Notes: generated by a model from the letters alone, not told the origin. Shown: positions 34,501 to 46,132, counted from the first letter of the stretch. The stretch: 64,000 bases of DNA from Anaeromyces robustus (GCA_002104895.1 MCFG01000001.1:107501-171500), one strand, 5' to 3'. Made by a program: numbers and translations.

Positions 34501-35122
34501 TATTATTGAAACTATTATTATTATTGAAATTATTATTATTGAAACTATTATTATTTTGTACATTATTATGTAATTTTATTATTCTTGATTTTTCACAATG
34601 TATTACATTTTTCATATTACGAACAATTTTTGCTGTTTCATCTGAAAGATAAGCACTAATTGTATAATAATTTGAAACGGGACAAATATGACTAACCAAT
34701 TCAGATTCAAAAGGAATATATTCAATTGTAGAATTTTTTGAAGAATTAGATTTCTCTGAAAAAAGTTTAAATGAATTTTTATTTTTATTAATTCTTTTTC
34801 TTTTATTTATGAATAATAATTTTCTAGATTCACTAGATCTCTTTTTTAATGGAATAGATCTTAATTCTTCTAATTTTTTATCTTGTTTTCCATCTTTTGT
34901 AATATAAGTATCTTTTTTATCATAAATAACATTATAAATATCATTCATTCTATCATTAACTAATTCATCTATTTTATCTTGAATATCTGTATGTTCATCA
35001 TCATAATTTTTATCAGAATCATTCCTTAATATTGCTATAATATACTCATTATTTTCTGTATAAACACCAATGAAATAATTGAAAAGCAAAGTTACTAAGG
35101 ATAATAAAAAATAATTATTCAT
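31022..35122 (-). CDS. Secreted subtilisin-like protease (S8) with two chitin-binding modules and five cysteine repeats
   Basis: 1366 residues. A signal peptide (1-20) is followed by an I9-type inhibitor prosegment (about 25-180, ending HICPVSNYY...NVIHCEK), an Asn-rich FNNNN tract (190-248) and the peptidase domain. Asp326 (VDQG in place of the usual DTG/DSG), His379 (PEHGIMVSS), Asn463 (AAGND) and Ser541 (GTSCAAP) give the complete S8 triad and oxyanion Asn. A hevein/CBM18-like module (610-652) follows, then five repeats of about 90 residues (662-1130) spaced C-x3-L-x4-6-C ... C-x2-F/Y-x4-C-x2-F/Y ... C, a Thr/Pro/Lys linker with poly-Thr, a second CBM18 (RCGPKFGSCAKSGYCC start) and a basic Ser/Lys tail. 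It is probably wall-associated. First of three tandem paralogues; 42506-46132 is the closest intact relative. Confidence 0.9.
34384..34560 (-). repeat. Asn-codon minisatellite encoding FNNNN/SFNNNN
   Basis: ATTATTATTATTGAAA-type units repeated about nine times within the first subtilase. The Asn-rich tract separates prosegment from protease and is much shorter in the paralogue. Confidence 0.85.
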
Positions 35123-35667
35123 TTTTGATTAATACATAAATATTTTTAAATATATATTTTATAAATTGTAGATATTTTTAATGATATTTTATATTAAATA
35201 TATTTATTAGTATTTAAAATAATTTTTATAACAATAATTATAATTATTATCCAAAATATTATTGTTTTTTATATTATTTTTTGTTGATATATAAATATTT
35301 TTTTATTTTTATTTTTATTTTTATTTATATTTTAAATATTTACGTTTATAATTTTTATTTATTATATATCTTTTTTTTTTTTTTTTTTTTTATTTATTTT
35401 TATTTTTATTTTTTTTTATTAAATTTTTTTTATATTTGGTACAATTTTAAAATATTTATATAAAATCACTAATCACATGACTTATTTTTAAAAATGTTAC
35501 ATAGGGCTTGATAAATTAAACTTTAATTTAAATGAAATATTTAGTGATTGATTTAGAATATTAAGTTGTTACACAAAAGTAAAAAATTTTTTTTGAATAT
35601 TTAATTAATTTAAACAATAAAAAGTATTTGATATTGGGTAAAATAATAATAAATTGACATAATTTTT

Positions 35668-35704
<37 letters not shown>

Positions 35705-36604
35705 TTACTATTATTATTATTATTTTATTATAAAAGAAAATATTATTCAAAAGTAATTATTTTGTTTAAAAGTTTATAGTTTGACAAAATACTTTTTTCT
35801 TTTACATTTAGTTTTAAGTATATATAAATTTAAATAATTAAATATTACAAATAATAATAAATATGAAATACGAACTTTCGAAACTACCAAAGAATTATAA
35901 CAGAGAAACAAAACCATAGTAACCGTTTTGGGATACATTAAAAAAAAATTGTAACATCATCATACTCTACTTCGTAACTATTGTTAAATTATAAAATTGT
36001 TTTATATTTATTTGTTAATTTCTTTTAATTTATTGTAACTTCTTTTTTTCTTAATAATTAAAAAAAAAAATACTATATAATTATATTACTAATAATATAT
36101 ATATATTTATAATTAGAAAGAAAAGTAATTTGTTTATATTTCATATTTCTATTTATTTTTTTATTTATTTATTTTTATTATTTTATTTTTTTATTTTTAT
36201 TATTTATTTTTTCAATATTTTTCTTCTATGTAGAATTAAATTTTTTAATTTTTTAATTATAAATTATATTTATATAAATAAAATAAAATAAATAATTTTA
36301 TTTATATCTATTTTGTTATAAAATAATATTTATATCATTCTCATATATAATAATATAATTCAAATTTGGATATAAATTATTAAGTTATAAGTATAATATG
36401 GAGTTAAATATTAATTCATATCATATATATATTGTTGAATATTTTCTTTAAATTATTTATAGGTATATTTCTAATAAAATACCAATTTTTATTATAATGT
36501 AAGTAACATATTTTATATATATTTAAAATACGATATTAAAAATTTAATAAATATATTAATAAATACTATATTTTGATTGATATTCAATTTTATAGTATTT
36601 TTAC
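35123..36604. other. AT-rich intergenic DNA, one complex patch
   Basis: Mostly T- and A-runs (a run of more than 30 T near 35669-35701). A patch at 35860-35990 is less biased and has an 18-codon frame from 35863 to 35919 (MKYELSKLP start), of unknown meaning. No supported gene. Confidence 0.6.
35472..35502 (-). promoter_or_regulatory. TCATGTGAT and ATGTAACA pair upstream of subtilase 1
   Basis: On the coding strand ATGTAACA is followed after 14 bases by TCATGTGAT, about 350 bases before the ATG. The same pair (ATGTTACA, TCATGTGAT) lies about 330 bases before the third subtilase. CATGTG is an E-box-like core. Binding is not shown. Confidence 0.4.
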
Positions 36605-37099
36605 TACAATAGTCATATTTACTACAATAATCACCAGATTTAGTATATAATCCAAATTCTGGTCCATATCTACGAAAAAAATAGAGGTTGAAATTTATTT
36701 AGTAAGTTTTATTACTTTTTTTTTGCTTTTTCTTTTTACTTTTTGTAAAAGGCTATTTAATCATACGCAATTTTTTTTAGTTGTAGAAGTCCTTTTTATA
36801 GAACTTATTTGTTGTGTGGGATTTTTTAGATGTAGTAGTCTTTTTTATAGACTTTTTAGTAGTATGGGATTTTTTAGATGTAGTAATCTTTTTTATAGAC
36901 TTTTTAGTAGTATGGGATTTTTTAGATGTAGAAGTCTTTTTTATAGAGTTTTTAATTGTATGGGTTTTTTTAGATGTAGAAGTTTTTTTATTAGACTTTT
37001 TAGTTGTAGTTCTTTTACTAGTTTTTTTTGTTGTAATACTCTTTTTAAATGTATAAGTTTTTTTAGATGCAATAGTTTTTTTAGTTGTAGTAGATTTAT

Positions 37100-37153
<54 letters not shown>

Positions 37154-37209
37154 GAGTAGTAGTTGTAGTAGTAGTAGTAGTAGTAGTAGATGTAGTAGGA
37201 GTAGTAGTT

Positions 37210-37243
<34 letters not shown>

Positions 37244-40200
37244 ATGTAGTAGTAGTAGGAGTAATAATTGTTATTGTTGGTTCTTCTATTGGTTCAGTAG
37301 TATTTGTATCATTTATTTAATGAATAATACTATTACATGCTTCATCATAATATTTATACCATTTATTAGATTTATTAAATATTTCAATATTTTCAAATCT
37401 TTCGGCAACCTTACATATTAAAGCATTATCCCATTGATTTTCATAAAAATTTTGACATTTATTATCAAGGAAAGATATACATCTGTATATTAAATCATTA
37501 TTATCTACGGGTTCATCATTAAATATACAATCCATTTTAGTATTTATTCCTTTTTCACAAGTCTTAATAGCCCATTCTGGATAATCTAAATAATTACATA
37601 TTTCATCAGTATCACGATATTTTTTAATATGGTTTTCTATAGCAGATTGAATTTCTTCTTCATTAAATTTTTTAGCTAATTCACAAGGAATATATAAATC
37701 ATATTGAGAGTAATAGCATTCATCTGAATAATGTATCTCACATTTTTGTGATAATTCATCATCACTCATTTCGGGTTTATAATCAAATCCACATTTATCT
37801 TTTTCCATATAATTCATACATTCAGTAATAACTTCTTCTTTTACTTCTTTTTTAATATTAGTTTCACATATATCAATATAATAATTCTTTGCTTCTAACA
37901 TTTCATTAAATAAAGTAATATTATTATAATATCTTTGTGCATGAACACAAGTTGGAATAGAAAAATCCATATCATTAAATATTGAATTACATTCTTCAGA
38001 TGTATATAAATAACATTTTTCTTTAATGTCTTCATTAGTAAGGTTTTCTTTAGAAATATTTGTAAAACATTCTTTATACTCTTCTAATTCTGAATTACAC
38101 CTTTGAACTAGATCGCTATTTAAAAGTTGACATTTATTATAGTTTTCTTCAAAATTATCAACAACTAAATTGACTCTTCTTTTGTCATATAAAAAATATG
38201 CATCTATATTATATTCTCCAGCTTCATATAATTGAAAACATGATGGATGACTTCTTAACATCTCATTTGCATTTTTATAAAATTTCATACAATTATCAGT
38301 TTCAAATATTTCACATACTTCATAAAGATAAGATCTATCATATTCATCTAATTCATCAAAATCTCTGTCAAATTCATTACCAACCAGGCATCTTTCAATA
38401 TCGTCTATATATTCATTACAATCCTCTTTCATTTTTTCTACAATATTATTACAATAATAATAATTTTCATTATATTTTAAAGTATCAAGATTATTTATAT
38501 ATTCAAACTTTTTATAATTTTTAACGAAATAACAGCTAGATCTATTTGAAAATTGATTTTTATAAAATTCTTGACATTTATCCGTTTGAAATATTTTACA
38601 TTGATTTATGATATTAATACTTTTATTATTAATAATATTATTATTGTTACTATTTAGAGAAATATCGATAAAACATTCTTCATTTTCTTTTAATTCCTTT
38701 TCACATTCTTTAATGGATTCTTCTAAAGTGGTACAATATCCAAATTCATTTTGACATCCATTTTCAATAAAACATTTATCTCCTGGATTATTTTGAAAAG
38801 TAATACATTCACCATCTATTGTACAACATCCATCAGAACAACTTCCTTCTGATTGTCCACATCTATTATTAGTATCTTCTGGATAATAAATATGATATTT
38901 ACCATTATTAATAAATCGATTTGGAGTATTATCTTTTAATCCATAAATTACATCCTTAATTGACATTTCAATTAAAGTTTTTCTCATTAATTCATTATCG
39001 AATTCAATTTCAGTATGCTCTGACATGATTGTGGCAGCAACTCCAGCAACAAGTGGTGTAGCACATGATGTTCCTGTTTCTATTGAAAAGTCATCATCAG
39101 AACTATCTCTGGTATTAGCAAATGTTACATCACCTGGAGCATAAATATCAATACAATCTCCATAATCTGAATATGAAGCTTTAACATAACCTTTTCCATT
39201 TAATTCTGTATTAACAGCACCAACAGTAATAGCTTTACGGTATCCTGCAAATGAATGAAAGTTTTCATCAGATTTATCAACACAACAATTATCTTCTTCA
39301 TTTCCTGAAGAAACAATAATAATATATCCTTTATTAATTAAATCAGTAATTTTATCATTTTCTATTTTGCTATATCCTTTATGACCAAGTGATAAATTAA
39401 TAATTGTTTTATGTGGTTTACCATATTGTAAAACATAATCAATACCTCTTAAAACATTAATAATTTTACCATCAATTGCAATCATATGAAGATTTGCTTT
39501 TTTTGCAACACCATATATAGTTCCACCTGATACAGATGAAACCATAACACCATGATCCGGATAAACTCCACTTCCTGAACAATTATTTTTTTCTTCATCT
39601 GTAGTATGATGAACATTATGCCCTCTGATTATAGCATCACATGTAATAATACGTTCTTCTGTATTAAAATCTCTATGTTGATTTGTGTATAAACCTTGAT
39701 CAATAAAGTAAATATCAATACCTTTACCTGCTGAACTTGGATAATAATAATTAGAATCGATTATTTTATTCGTATCAATTAATGGACTTTGAGAAATTAA
39801 TGATAAATGATTTGGTGTAAAATCAATATTATCTTGAACACTAACATCAAACCATTTAGTTTCATTTTTAATTTTATCCATGTCATAATAATATAATTTT
39901 TCAGTTCTTTTTATTAATTTTTTTAGATTATTATTATAAGAATTTAGTTTTTCCAGGATAGAAATTTATATCTCCCGATTTTTCACAATGTATAACATTT
40001 TCCATTTCACTTACAATTTTTGCAGCTTCTTTTGAAAGATAAGCACTGACAGATAATAATTTGAAACTGGACAAATATGGTTAACCAAATCGGATTCAAT
40101 AGGAATATATTCAATTTTTGAACTTTTTGAAAAGTTATGAGTATCTGAAGAAAGTTTAAATGAATTTTTATATTATTGTATAAATTTTTTTTCTTTATTT

Positions 40201-40517
40201 TATGAAATAATTTACTAGATTCACCAGATCTCTTCTTCTAATGGAATGAATTTAATTCATTTAATTTTCATCTTGTTTTCCATCTTTTTAATATAAGTAT
40301 CCTTTTTACTAATAATGACATTGTAAATTTCATTCATTTTATCATCGAGAAATTCATCAATTTCATTTTGAATATCTGGATTTTCATCATCATAATTTTT
40401 ATTCAGAATCATTCCTCAATATGGCAATGATATAATCAGCATTTTTCGGTATAGGCACTAAAAATAAAACAATTGAGTAGTATTATTACTGGTATATAAT
40501 AAAATGAAATTATTCAT
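36605..40517 (-). pseudogene. Subtilisin-like protease pseudogene (second of three)
   Basis: An open frame of 854 residues (37317-39881) holds a whole protease domain with Asp61 (IDQG), His110 (PDHG) and Ser272 (GTSCATP), a CBM18-like module and five cysteine repeats, but starts inside the gene. The signal peptide and prosegment lie upstream (to the Met at 40517) broken by several frame changes. Downstream an in-frame TAA at 37317 is followed, still in frame, by the Thr-rich linker (NDTNTTEPIEEPT, long poly-Thr, KKSHTTKKS repeats). At 36605-36690 is a remnant of the second CBM18 (RYGPEFG, SGDYCSK) that has lost cysteines. Sequence identity to subtilase 1 is high, so loss is recent. If read from 39881 it could only make a protein without a secretion signal. 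Confidence 0.8.
37090..37260. repeat. ACT/GTA trinucleotide array in the subtilase pseudogene linker
   Basis: More than 50 ACT-type Thr codons with a few Pro and Ser codons interspersed, forming the poly-Thr linker. Frames on the plus strand here are shadows. Confidence 0.85.
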
Positions 40518-40894
40518 TTTTTTATTTATAGATTTTTGTTTTTATAAAATAATTAATTTTATTTTTTTAAATTAAAAATTTTTATATTAACTTATATATT
40601 TTATTTTATATATATTTTAATAACCAAGAATTGATTATCATAATGTATATGTTATAATAGATATATAATAATAATTATATATTATTAATTTTTTATTTTA
40701 ATGTTCATTTATTTATTTTTTATTATTTATTTAATTGTTTTTATTTTATTATATTATATTTCAATTTGTTCAAATTTTCATTATAAATTAACATTTATAT
40801 TAGTTTTTTCTTCATTTTTATATATATATATATTAAAATTTAATTTTTTTTTTTTTATTTATTAATTAATTTACTTAAATTTTATTTTATTTTA

Positions 40895-40925
<31 letters not shown>

Positions 40926-41694
40926 TTTACCCTTCGAAAAAAATTTTTCTTTCGAATAAAGAGTTAAGTTTTAGTTTATTATAATAAAATTAAAATCTTA
41001 AAGTTTTATGCTACAATGTTTTATTTACAATATTTAAATATTTATATTAAATTAATTGATCTTTATACACTCAAATATATTTTATATATATAAATTCAAA
41101 TATATTTTATATATATAAATTAATTAAAAAGAATTCAAGATGGATAATAATTAAATAATTATAATAATTTAATTAAGATTATTTTTATAATTAATTTTAA
41201 AATTAAAAGTAAAAACCAAATAAGAATAATCTTTAATTTAAAATTTAAAATATTTTTTAAATTTTTTTTTTAAATTTTTACGTAATATATTATAAAAGTA
41301 TTATAATCACTTTAAAATATATACAAATAATATATATATAATAAATAAAACTTTCATTTTACTACTTTAAATAAAAATACAAAATCGAATGAGCATTTTT
41401 ATATAAATTATAATTAAATAAAATAAAAAAAAATATTTGATTTTTATATACTTATATTTTATTTATTTAATTTTTTGTTATTTTATGTTTTATTTCTTTT
41501 TCTTTAAAAAAAAATATTTATTAAAAATATAAAAATTCTAAAAATCAGATTAAAATTTTTTATATTTTTAATAAATATTCATAGTTACGATAAATGATAA
41601 TAATATTGATTATTTTAATGCGTATAAAAAAAATATATTTTATTATTATTATTATTATTATTAGTATTAGTATTATTTTATGGTTATTATTACT

Positions 41695-41737
<43 letters not shown>

Positions 41738-41890
41738 TTATATTATTAATATTTATAATTTTCATTATTTAATTTTTTTAATATTCTACATATTTTTTTA
41801 TTTTATAATTTTATGATTTTTTTATTTATTTAATTTTTTTATATACTACAAGTAGATTGAAATAAAAAAAAAATTAATAAATACTATAAG
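40518..41890. other. AT-rich intergenic DNA, no gene seen
   Basis: Contains T runs at about 40898-40920 and 41698-41728, and a duplicated ATTCAAATATATTTTATATATATAAATT string near 41070-41120. No supported coding frame. Confidence 0.65.
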
Positions 41891-41971
41891 GATTTGTATC
41901 TATGATAAATTAAAAAGATTTATCATAGATACAAATTCTAGATTATATTTACTATAAACAGTAAATATAAT
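41891..41971. repeat. Two consecutive hairpins downstream of subtilase 3
   Basis: Hairpin one: 41891-41910 pairs with 41918-41937 (19 of 20 bases, 7-base loop, core TTTGTATCTATGATAAAT). Hairpin two: ATTATATTTACT (41942-41953) pairs perfectly with AGTAAATATAAT (41960-41971). They lie 100-180 bases beyond the likely end of subtilase 3 and may be in its 3' UTR or be a small foldback element. Confidence 0.7.
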
Positions 41972-42069
41972 ATTTAATTCAATTTTAATAATTCTTTATT
42001 TTTATTTTTTTACTATTGTATTATATATTTTAATTATTTTTATTTTATTTTATTGTATTATATATTTTA

Positions 42070-42520
42070 ATTTTTTTTGGTTGATTTTTTAGATGTAGAA
42101 GATTTTTTGGTAGTAGAAGACTTTTTAATATTTGAAGATTTAGTAGATTTAGTTATTTTAGCTTTATTAGTTGTTGTTGTTTTTTTAGTTGTCTTAGCTT
42201 TCTTGGTAGTGGTTGTTGTTATTTTTTTAGTTGTTTTAAGTTTATTGGTGGTGGTTGTAGTTTTTTTAGTTGTTTTAGGTTTATTGGTAGTGGTAGTTAT
42301 TTTTTTAGTGGTTTTAGTTTTATTGATAGTAGTGGTTGTTTTTTTAGTTGAAGTTGGAGTTACTTTTTTAGTTTTAGTAGTTGTTGATTTTTTAGATGTT
42401 GTTTTTTTAGTAACAACTCTGGTAATTATTGTTTTAGTTTTTTTAGTTTTTTTAGTTGTATTTACTTTTTTTGTTGTTTCTGATGTTTTAGTAACTTTAG
42501 TTTCTTTAGTTTTGGAAGTT
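42070..42520 (-). other. Thr/Lys-rich tail of subtilase 3 in a shifted frame
   Basis: Beyond the stop of the 1208-residue frame, the neighbouring frame is open to 42067 for about 150 residues of KTTTTTNK-, KKTKTKK- and KSSTTKKSSTSKKS-type sequence. This is the same kind of tail seen in the other two subtilases. The frames switch at an A6 run (42519-42524 on the plus strand), suggesting a single-base indel in the homopolymer, real or from assembly. Unlike the paralogues, the tail has no second CBM18. Confidence 0.6.
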
Positions 42521-45500
42521 TTTTGTTTCTTTGGATTTTGTAGTAGTAATTTTAGTTGAAGTTTCAGATGAAATTGGTTGTGATGAAGTAGAAGTAGAAG
42601 TAGAAGTAGAAGTAGATGCAGAAGTAGAAATTGGAGTTTCAATTTGTGTCTCAATTTCAATTTCAGTTTTAACTTCATTTTCATTTGGAGTTTGAGATGG
42701 AGTTGAAGTTGGAATAATTGATGTTGATGATGAAGTATTATTTTGAGTTTCAATTTCAGTTTCAACTTCATTTTTAGTTTGTGATGGAGTTAAAATTGGG
42801 GATGAAGTAGTAGTAATAGTAGTAGAAGTAGAAGGAGAAGTAGTAGTAGAAGTTGTTGTAGTAATTGAAAGAGAGCTCATGATTTCTTCATCATCATTAC
42901 ATACTTTTTCATAATATTTGTATTTTTCTCCTAAAGTATCAAATATTTTAAGATTTTCATATTTTCTAGCAACTTCACATGTTGTAGATAATGTACTTTC
43001 ATAAAACATTTGACATTCTTCACTTAAGAAAGTATAACATCTATATTCTAAATCTTTTTCATTTTTAGGTTCTCCATTAAGATGACAGATCTCACTGTCT
43101 TTTAATTCATCCTTACATTCTTCAATAGTTTCTTCGATATTTGCAACGCGATTACATATACTTTGATTATCAAAACGAAGATCACTAAATTCATAAATAG
43201 TTTCTTCAATTTCATCACTATAATTTACAGCTAAAGCACATGAAGGAATATCAGTTGCTTCTTTATCAGTACAATTATCAGAAATGAAATCTTCACAACT
43301 TTTACTTAATTCATCTTTATTCATTTTAAGTGCGGATTTAAATGTACATTTACTTTCATTCATTTGTTTCTTACAATCAGATATAATTTTTTCCTTTAAA
43401 TCATCATTAATTTCATCAATACAAACTCTATTATAAATTTCTTCAGCTTCTTTTACTTTTTCCAACAATTCTATACTTTCAAATTTTTGAGCATAATCAC
43501 AAGTTGGAACGGCATATTCCATTTCTTCATAAAAAGTTTTACATTTATTAGATTTAAAAATAGAACATTCTTTTAAAAGTTCATCATCTGAAATATTTTC
43601 AGAGAGTGCAGTATAACATTCTTTGTAATTTTCTAATTCTTTATTACATTGTTGTACAGGATTTTTAAGTATTTTTTCACATTTTTTATTAAAATCTTCG
43701 AGGTAACTTAATGTATTTTTGAATGTTTCTTCACCAAATTTAGTATAAGCGTCAAAAGGATTAACCTTATTTACAATATTACATGAAGGATTTTCAAGTA
43801 ACGCTTCTTTAGGATTTTCATATATATTTTTACACTTATCAGATTTAACAGCGTTACATCTTCGAATAGCATATTTTCTTGTATAACCATCTTCATCATC
43901 AAAATCTATATCATTTAAACTTTCAATAAAACAATCATTATAACTATTAATTTCATCGTCACATTCATCAACATCATCTTCAATAATTTTACTACAATTA
44001 TTATTAAAAGTATCATATTGGGTTATATCGAAATTTTCAATAAATTCAAATTTTTTATAATTTTTAGCAATAGAACAAACAGATAGATTAGAATAAATTG
44101 ATTCATAAAAGTTTTGACATTGCTTAGATTTAAAGATGCTGCATTGATTAACAATATTTTCCTTTTCATCATCTAAAGAAATATTAACAAAACATTTTTT
44201 ATTTTCTTTTAATTCCTTTTCACAATCTTTAATAGATTTTTCCTTGGAAGTACAATAACCAAATTCACTTTGACATCCATTTTCAATGAAACATTTATCT
44301 CCTGGATTATTTTCAAAAGGAATACATTCACCATCTTTTGTACAACATCCATCAGAACAAGTAACTTTATTCTTTGTTCCACATTGACGGTCAATAATAT
44401 TTGGATAATAAAGAGTACGTTTTCCATTATTAACAAAACGATTTGGAGTATTATCTTTTAAACCATGAATAGCACCTTTAATTGACATATCAATTAAATA
44501 TTTTCTCATTAATTCATTATCAAATTCAATATCAGGATGTTCAGACATAATTGTAGCAACAACACCTGCAACAAGTGGTGCAGCAGATGATGTTCCAGAA
44601 CCAGTTATAGATAAATTGGTTTTACCTTTTTCAATTTTTGGATATCTTACTTTTCCAGGAGCAAAAATATCAACACAATCCCCATAATTGGTATATGAAG
44701 ATGATTGATATCCATTAGTTCTTAATTCTGAAAGAATAGCACCAACTGTGATAGCTTTGCGATATCCTGCAAAAGAATTAAATTTTTTACTAGTTTTTGG
44801 AGCACAACAATTTTTAAAATCATTACCTGCTGCTACTATAATAATATATCCTTTATTAATTAAATCAGTAAGTTTATCGTCTTCAACCTTACTATATTCA
44901 TTATTACCAAAAGATAAGTTAATAACTGTTTTATGTGGTATAGCATCTGATTGTAAAATATAATCAAAACTTCTTATAGCATTAACATTATTATAATCAA
45001 TAGCAACCATATGAATATTTGCTTTTTTTGCAACACCATATAAAGTTCCTGCTGCTGAAGATGAAACCATTATACCATGGTCTGGATAATCCCCAGTTCC
45101 AGTACAATTAGTTTTTTCTTCATCTGTAGTATAATGAACATCATGATCTGAAATAATGACATCACATGTAATACTACGTTCTTTGGTATCAAAATCTTCA
45201 TGATTTGTTATTAAACCTTGATCAACAACGTAAATATCAATACCTTTACCTGCTGAACTTGGGTAATAAAAATTAGTATCAATTGTTTTATTTTTACCAG
45301 CAAATGGACCTTGAGAAATTAAGGATAAATAATTTGGGGTGTAAGAAATTTGTTGTACATTAACACCAGACCATTTGGTTTCCTTTTTAATAGCATCAAT
45401 ATCATAATAAGGTTTTTTGGATGAATTATTATTATTATTTTTTGTTTTATTATTATTTTTAGTTTTATTATTATTTTTAGTTTTATTTTCTTTTTCTTTT

Positions 45501-46132
45501 TCTTTTTTTTCTTCTTGATTTTGTTTTTTAGTATCTAATAATTTTAATTTTTTTACTTTTTCACAATGTATAACATTTGGCATTTTACATACAATATTTG
45601 CAGCTTCTTCTGATAGGTAAACACTAATAGCATAATAATTTGAAACTGGACAAATATGAGAAACTAAATTAGATTCAAAAGGAATATATTCAATTGTTGA
45701 TGTTTTTGATTCTAAAGAAGATATTAATTCTGAAGTTGCTAATTTTGAATATGAAGTTAATTTTGATGAATTTAATAATTTTGAAGAAGCAAGCTTCATA
45801 GCTTTTTTACCTTGTTTTACTAATCTTCGATTTTTAAATAATAATTTTTTACTTCTATCTGAACGTTTTTCAAATGGAATTGTATTTAATTCATTTAATT
45901 TTTCATCTTTGTCATAAGTATTTTTATTTTCATCAATAATATCATAAATATCATTCATTTTATCATTGATAAATTCATCAATTTTTTCTTGAATTTCTGG
46001 ACTTTCATCATCATAATTTATATCACTATCTTTTCTCAATATAGCAACAATATAATTTTCATTTTTGGAATAAGCCCCAATAAAACTATTAAACAATATT
46101 ATAATTGCAAATATTAAAAAGTAACTACCCAT
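42506..46132 (-). CDS. Secreted subtilisin-like protease (S8) with chitin-binding module and five cysteine repeats
   Basis: 1208 residues. Signal peptide 1-20, I9-type prosegment to about 195 (HICPVSNYYAIS...NVIHCEK), Lys/Asn-rich linker (200-240), then protease. Asp304 (VDQG), His352 (PDHGIMVSS), Asn437 (AAGND) and Ser515 (GTSSAAP) make the S8 triad and oxyanion Asn. A CBM18-like module with the GCC core and NGCQSEFGYC end (584-627) is followed by five repeats of about 90 residues (637-1085) with the same cysteine spacing as subtilase 1, and a Ser/Thr/Glu linker with TSTSTS runs. The frame ends in the linker shortly after an A6 run, and the likely tail continues in another frame. The start is supported by alignment with the MNNYFLL start of subtilase 1. 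Confidence 0.88.
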   Translation of the reverse strand: MGSYFLIFAIIILFNSFIGAYSKNENYIVAILRKDSDINYDDESPEIQEKIDEFINDKMNDIYDIIDENKNTYDKDEKLNELNTIPFEKRSDRSKKLLFKNRRLVKQGKKAMKLASSKLLNSSKLTSYSKLATSELISSLESKTSTIEYIPFESNLVSHICPVSNYYAISVYLSEEAANIVCKMPNVIHCEKVKKLKLLDTKKQNQEEKKEKEKENKTKNNNKTKNNNKTKNNNNNSSKKPYYDIDAIKKETKWSGVNVQQISYTPNYLSLISQGPFAGKNKTIDTNFYYPSSAGKGIDIYVVDQGLITNHEDFDTKERSITCDVIISDHDVHYTTDEEKTNCTGTGDYPDHGIMVSSSAAGTLYGVAKKANIHMVAIDYNNVNAIRSFDYILQSDAIPHKTVINLSFGNNEYSKVEDDKLTDLINKGYIIIVAAGNDFKNCCAPKTSKKFNSFAGYRKAITVGAILSELRTNGYQSSSYTNYGDCVDIFAPGKVRYPKIEKGKTNLSITGSGTSSAAPLVAGVVATIMSEHPDIEFDNELMRKYLIDMSIKGAIHGLKDNTPNRFVNNGKRTLYYPNIIDRQCGTKNKVTCSDGCCTKDGECIPFENNPGDKCFIENGCQSEFGYCTSKEKSIKDCEKELKENKKCFVNISLDDEKENIVNQCSIFKSKQCQNFYESIYSNLSVCSIAKNYKKFEFIENFDITQYDTFNNNCSKIIEDDVDECDDEINSYNDCFIESLNDIDFDDEDGYTRKYAIRRCNAVKSDKCKNIYENPKEALLENPSCNIVNKVNPFDAYTKFGEETFKNTLSYLEDFNKKCEKILKNPVQQCNKELENYKECYTALSENISDDELLKECSIFKSNKCKTFYEEMEYAVPTCDYAQKFESIELLEKVKEAEEIYNRVCIDEINDDLKEKIISDCKKQMNESKCTFKSALKMNKDELSKSCEDFISDNCTDKEATDIPSCALAVNYSDEIEETIYEFSDLRFDNQSICNRVANIEETIEECKDELKDSEICHLNGEPKNEKDLEYRCYTFLSEECQMFYESTLSTTCEVARKYENLKIFDTLGEKYKYYEKVCNDDEEIMSSLSITTTTSTTTSPSTSTTITTTSSPILTPSQTKNEVETEIETQNNTSSSTSIIPTSTPSQTPNENEVKTEIEIETQIETPISTSASTSTSTSTSTSSQPISSETSTKITTTKSKETKNFQN

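Noticed and set aside
36723-37421. 232-residue Ser/Cys/Phe-rich plus-strand frame
   Set aside because: Shadow of the poly-Thr and KKS linker of the subtilase pseudogene on the other strand.
42077-42559. 160-residue Val/Leu-rich plus-strand frame that looks membrane-bound
   Set aside because: Complement of the Thr/Lys tail of subtilase 3.
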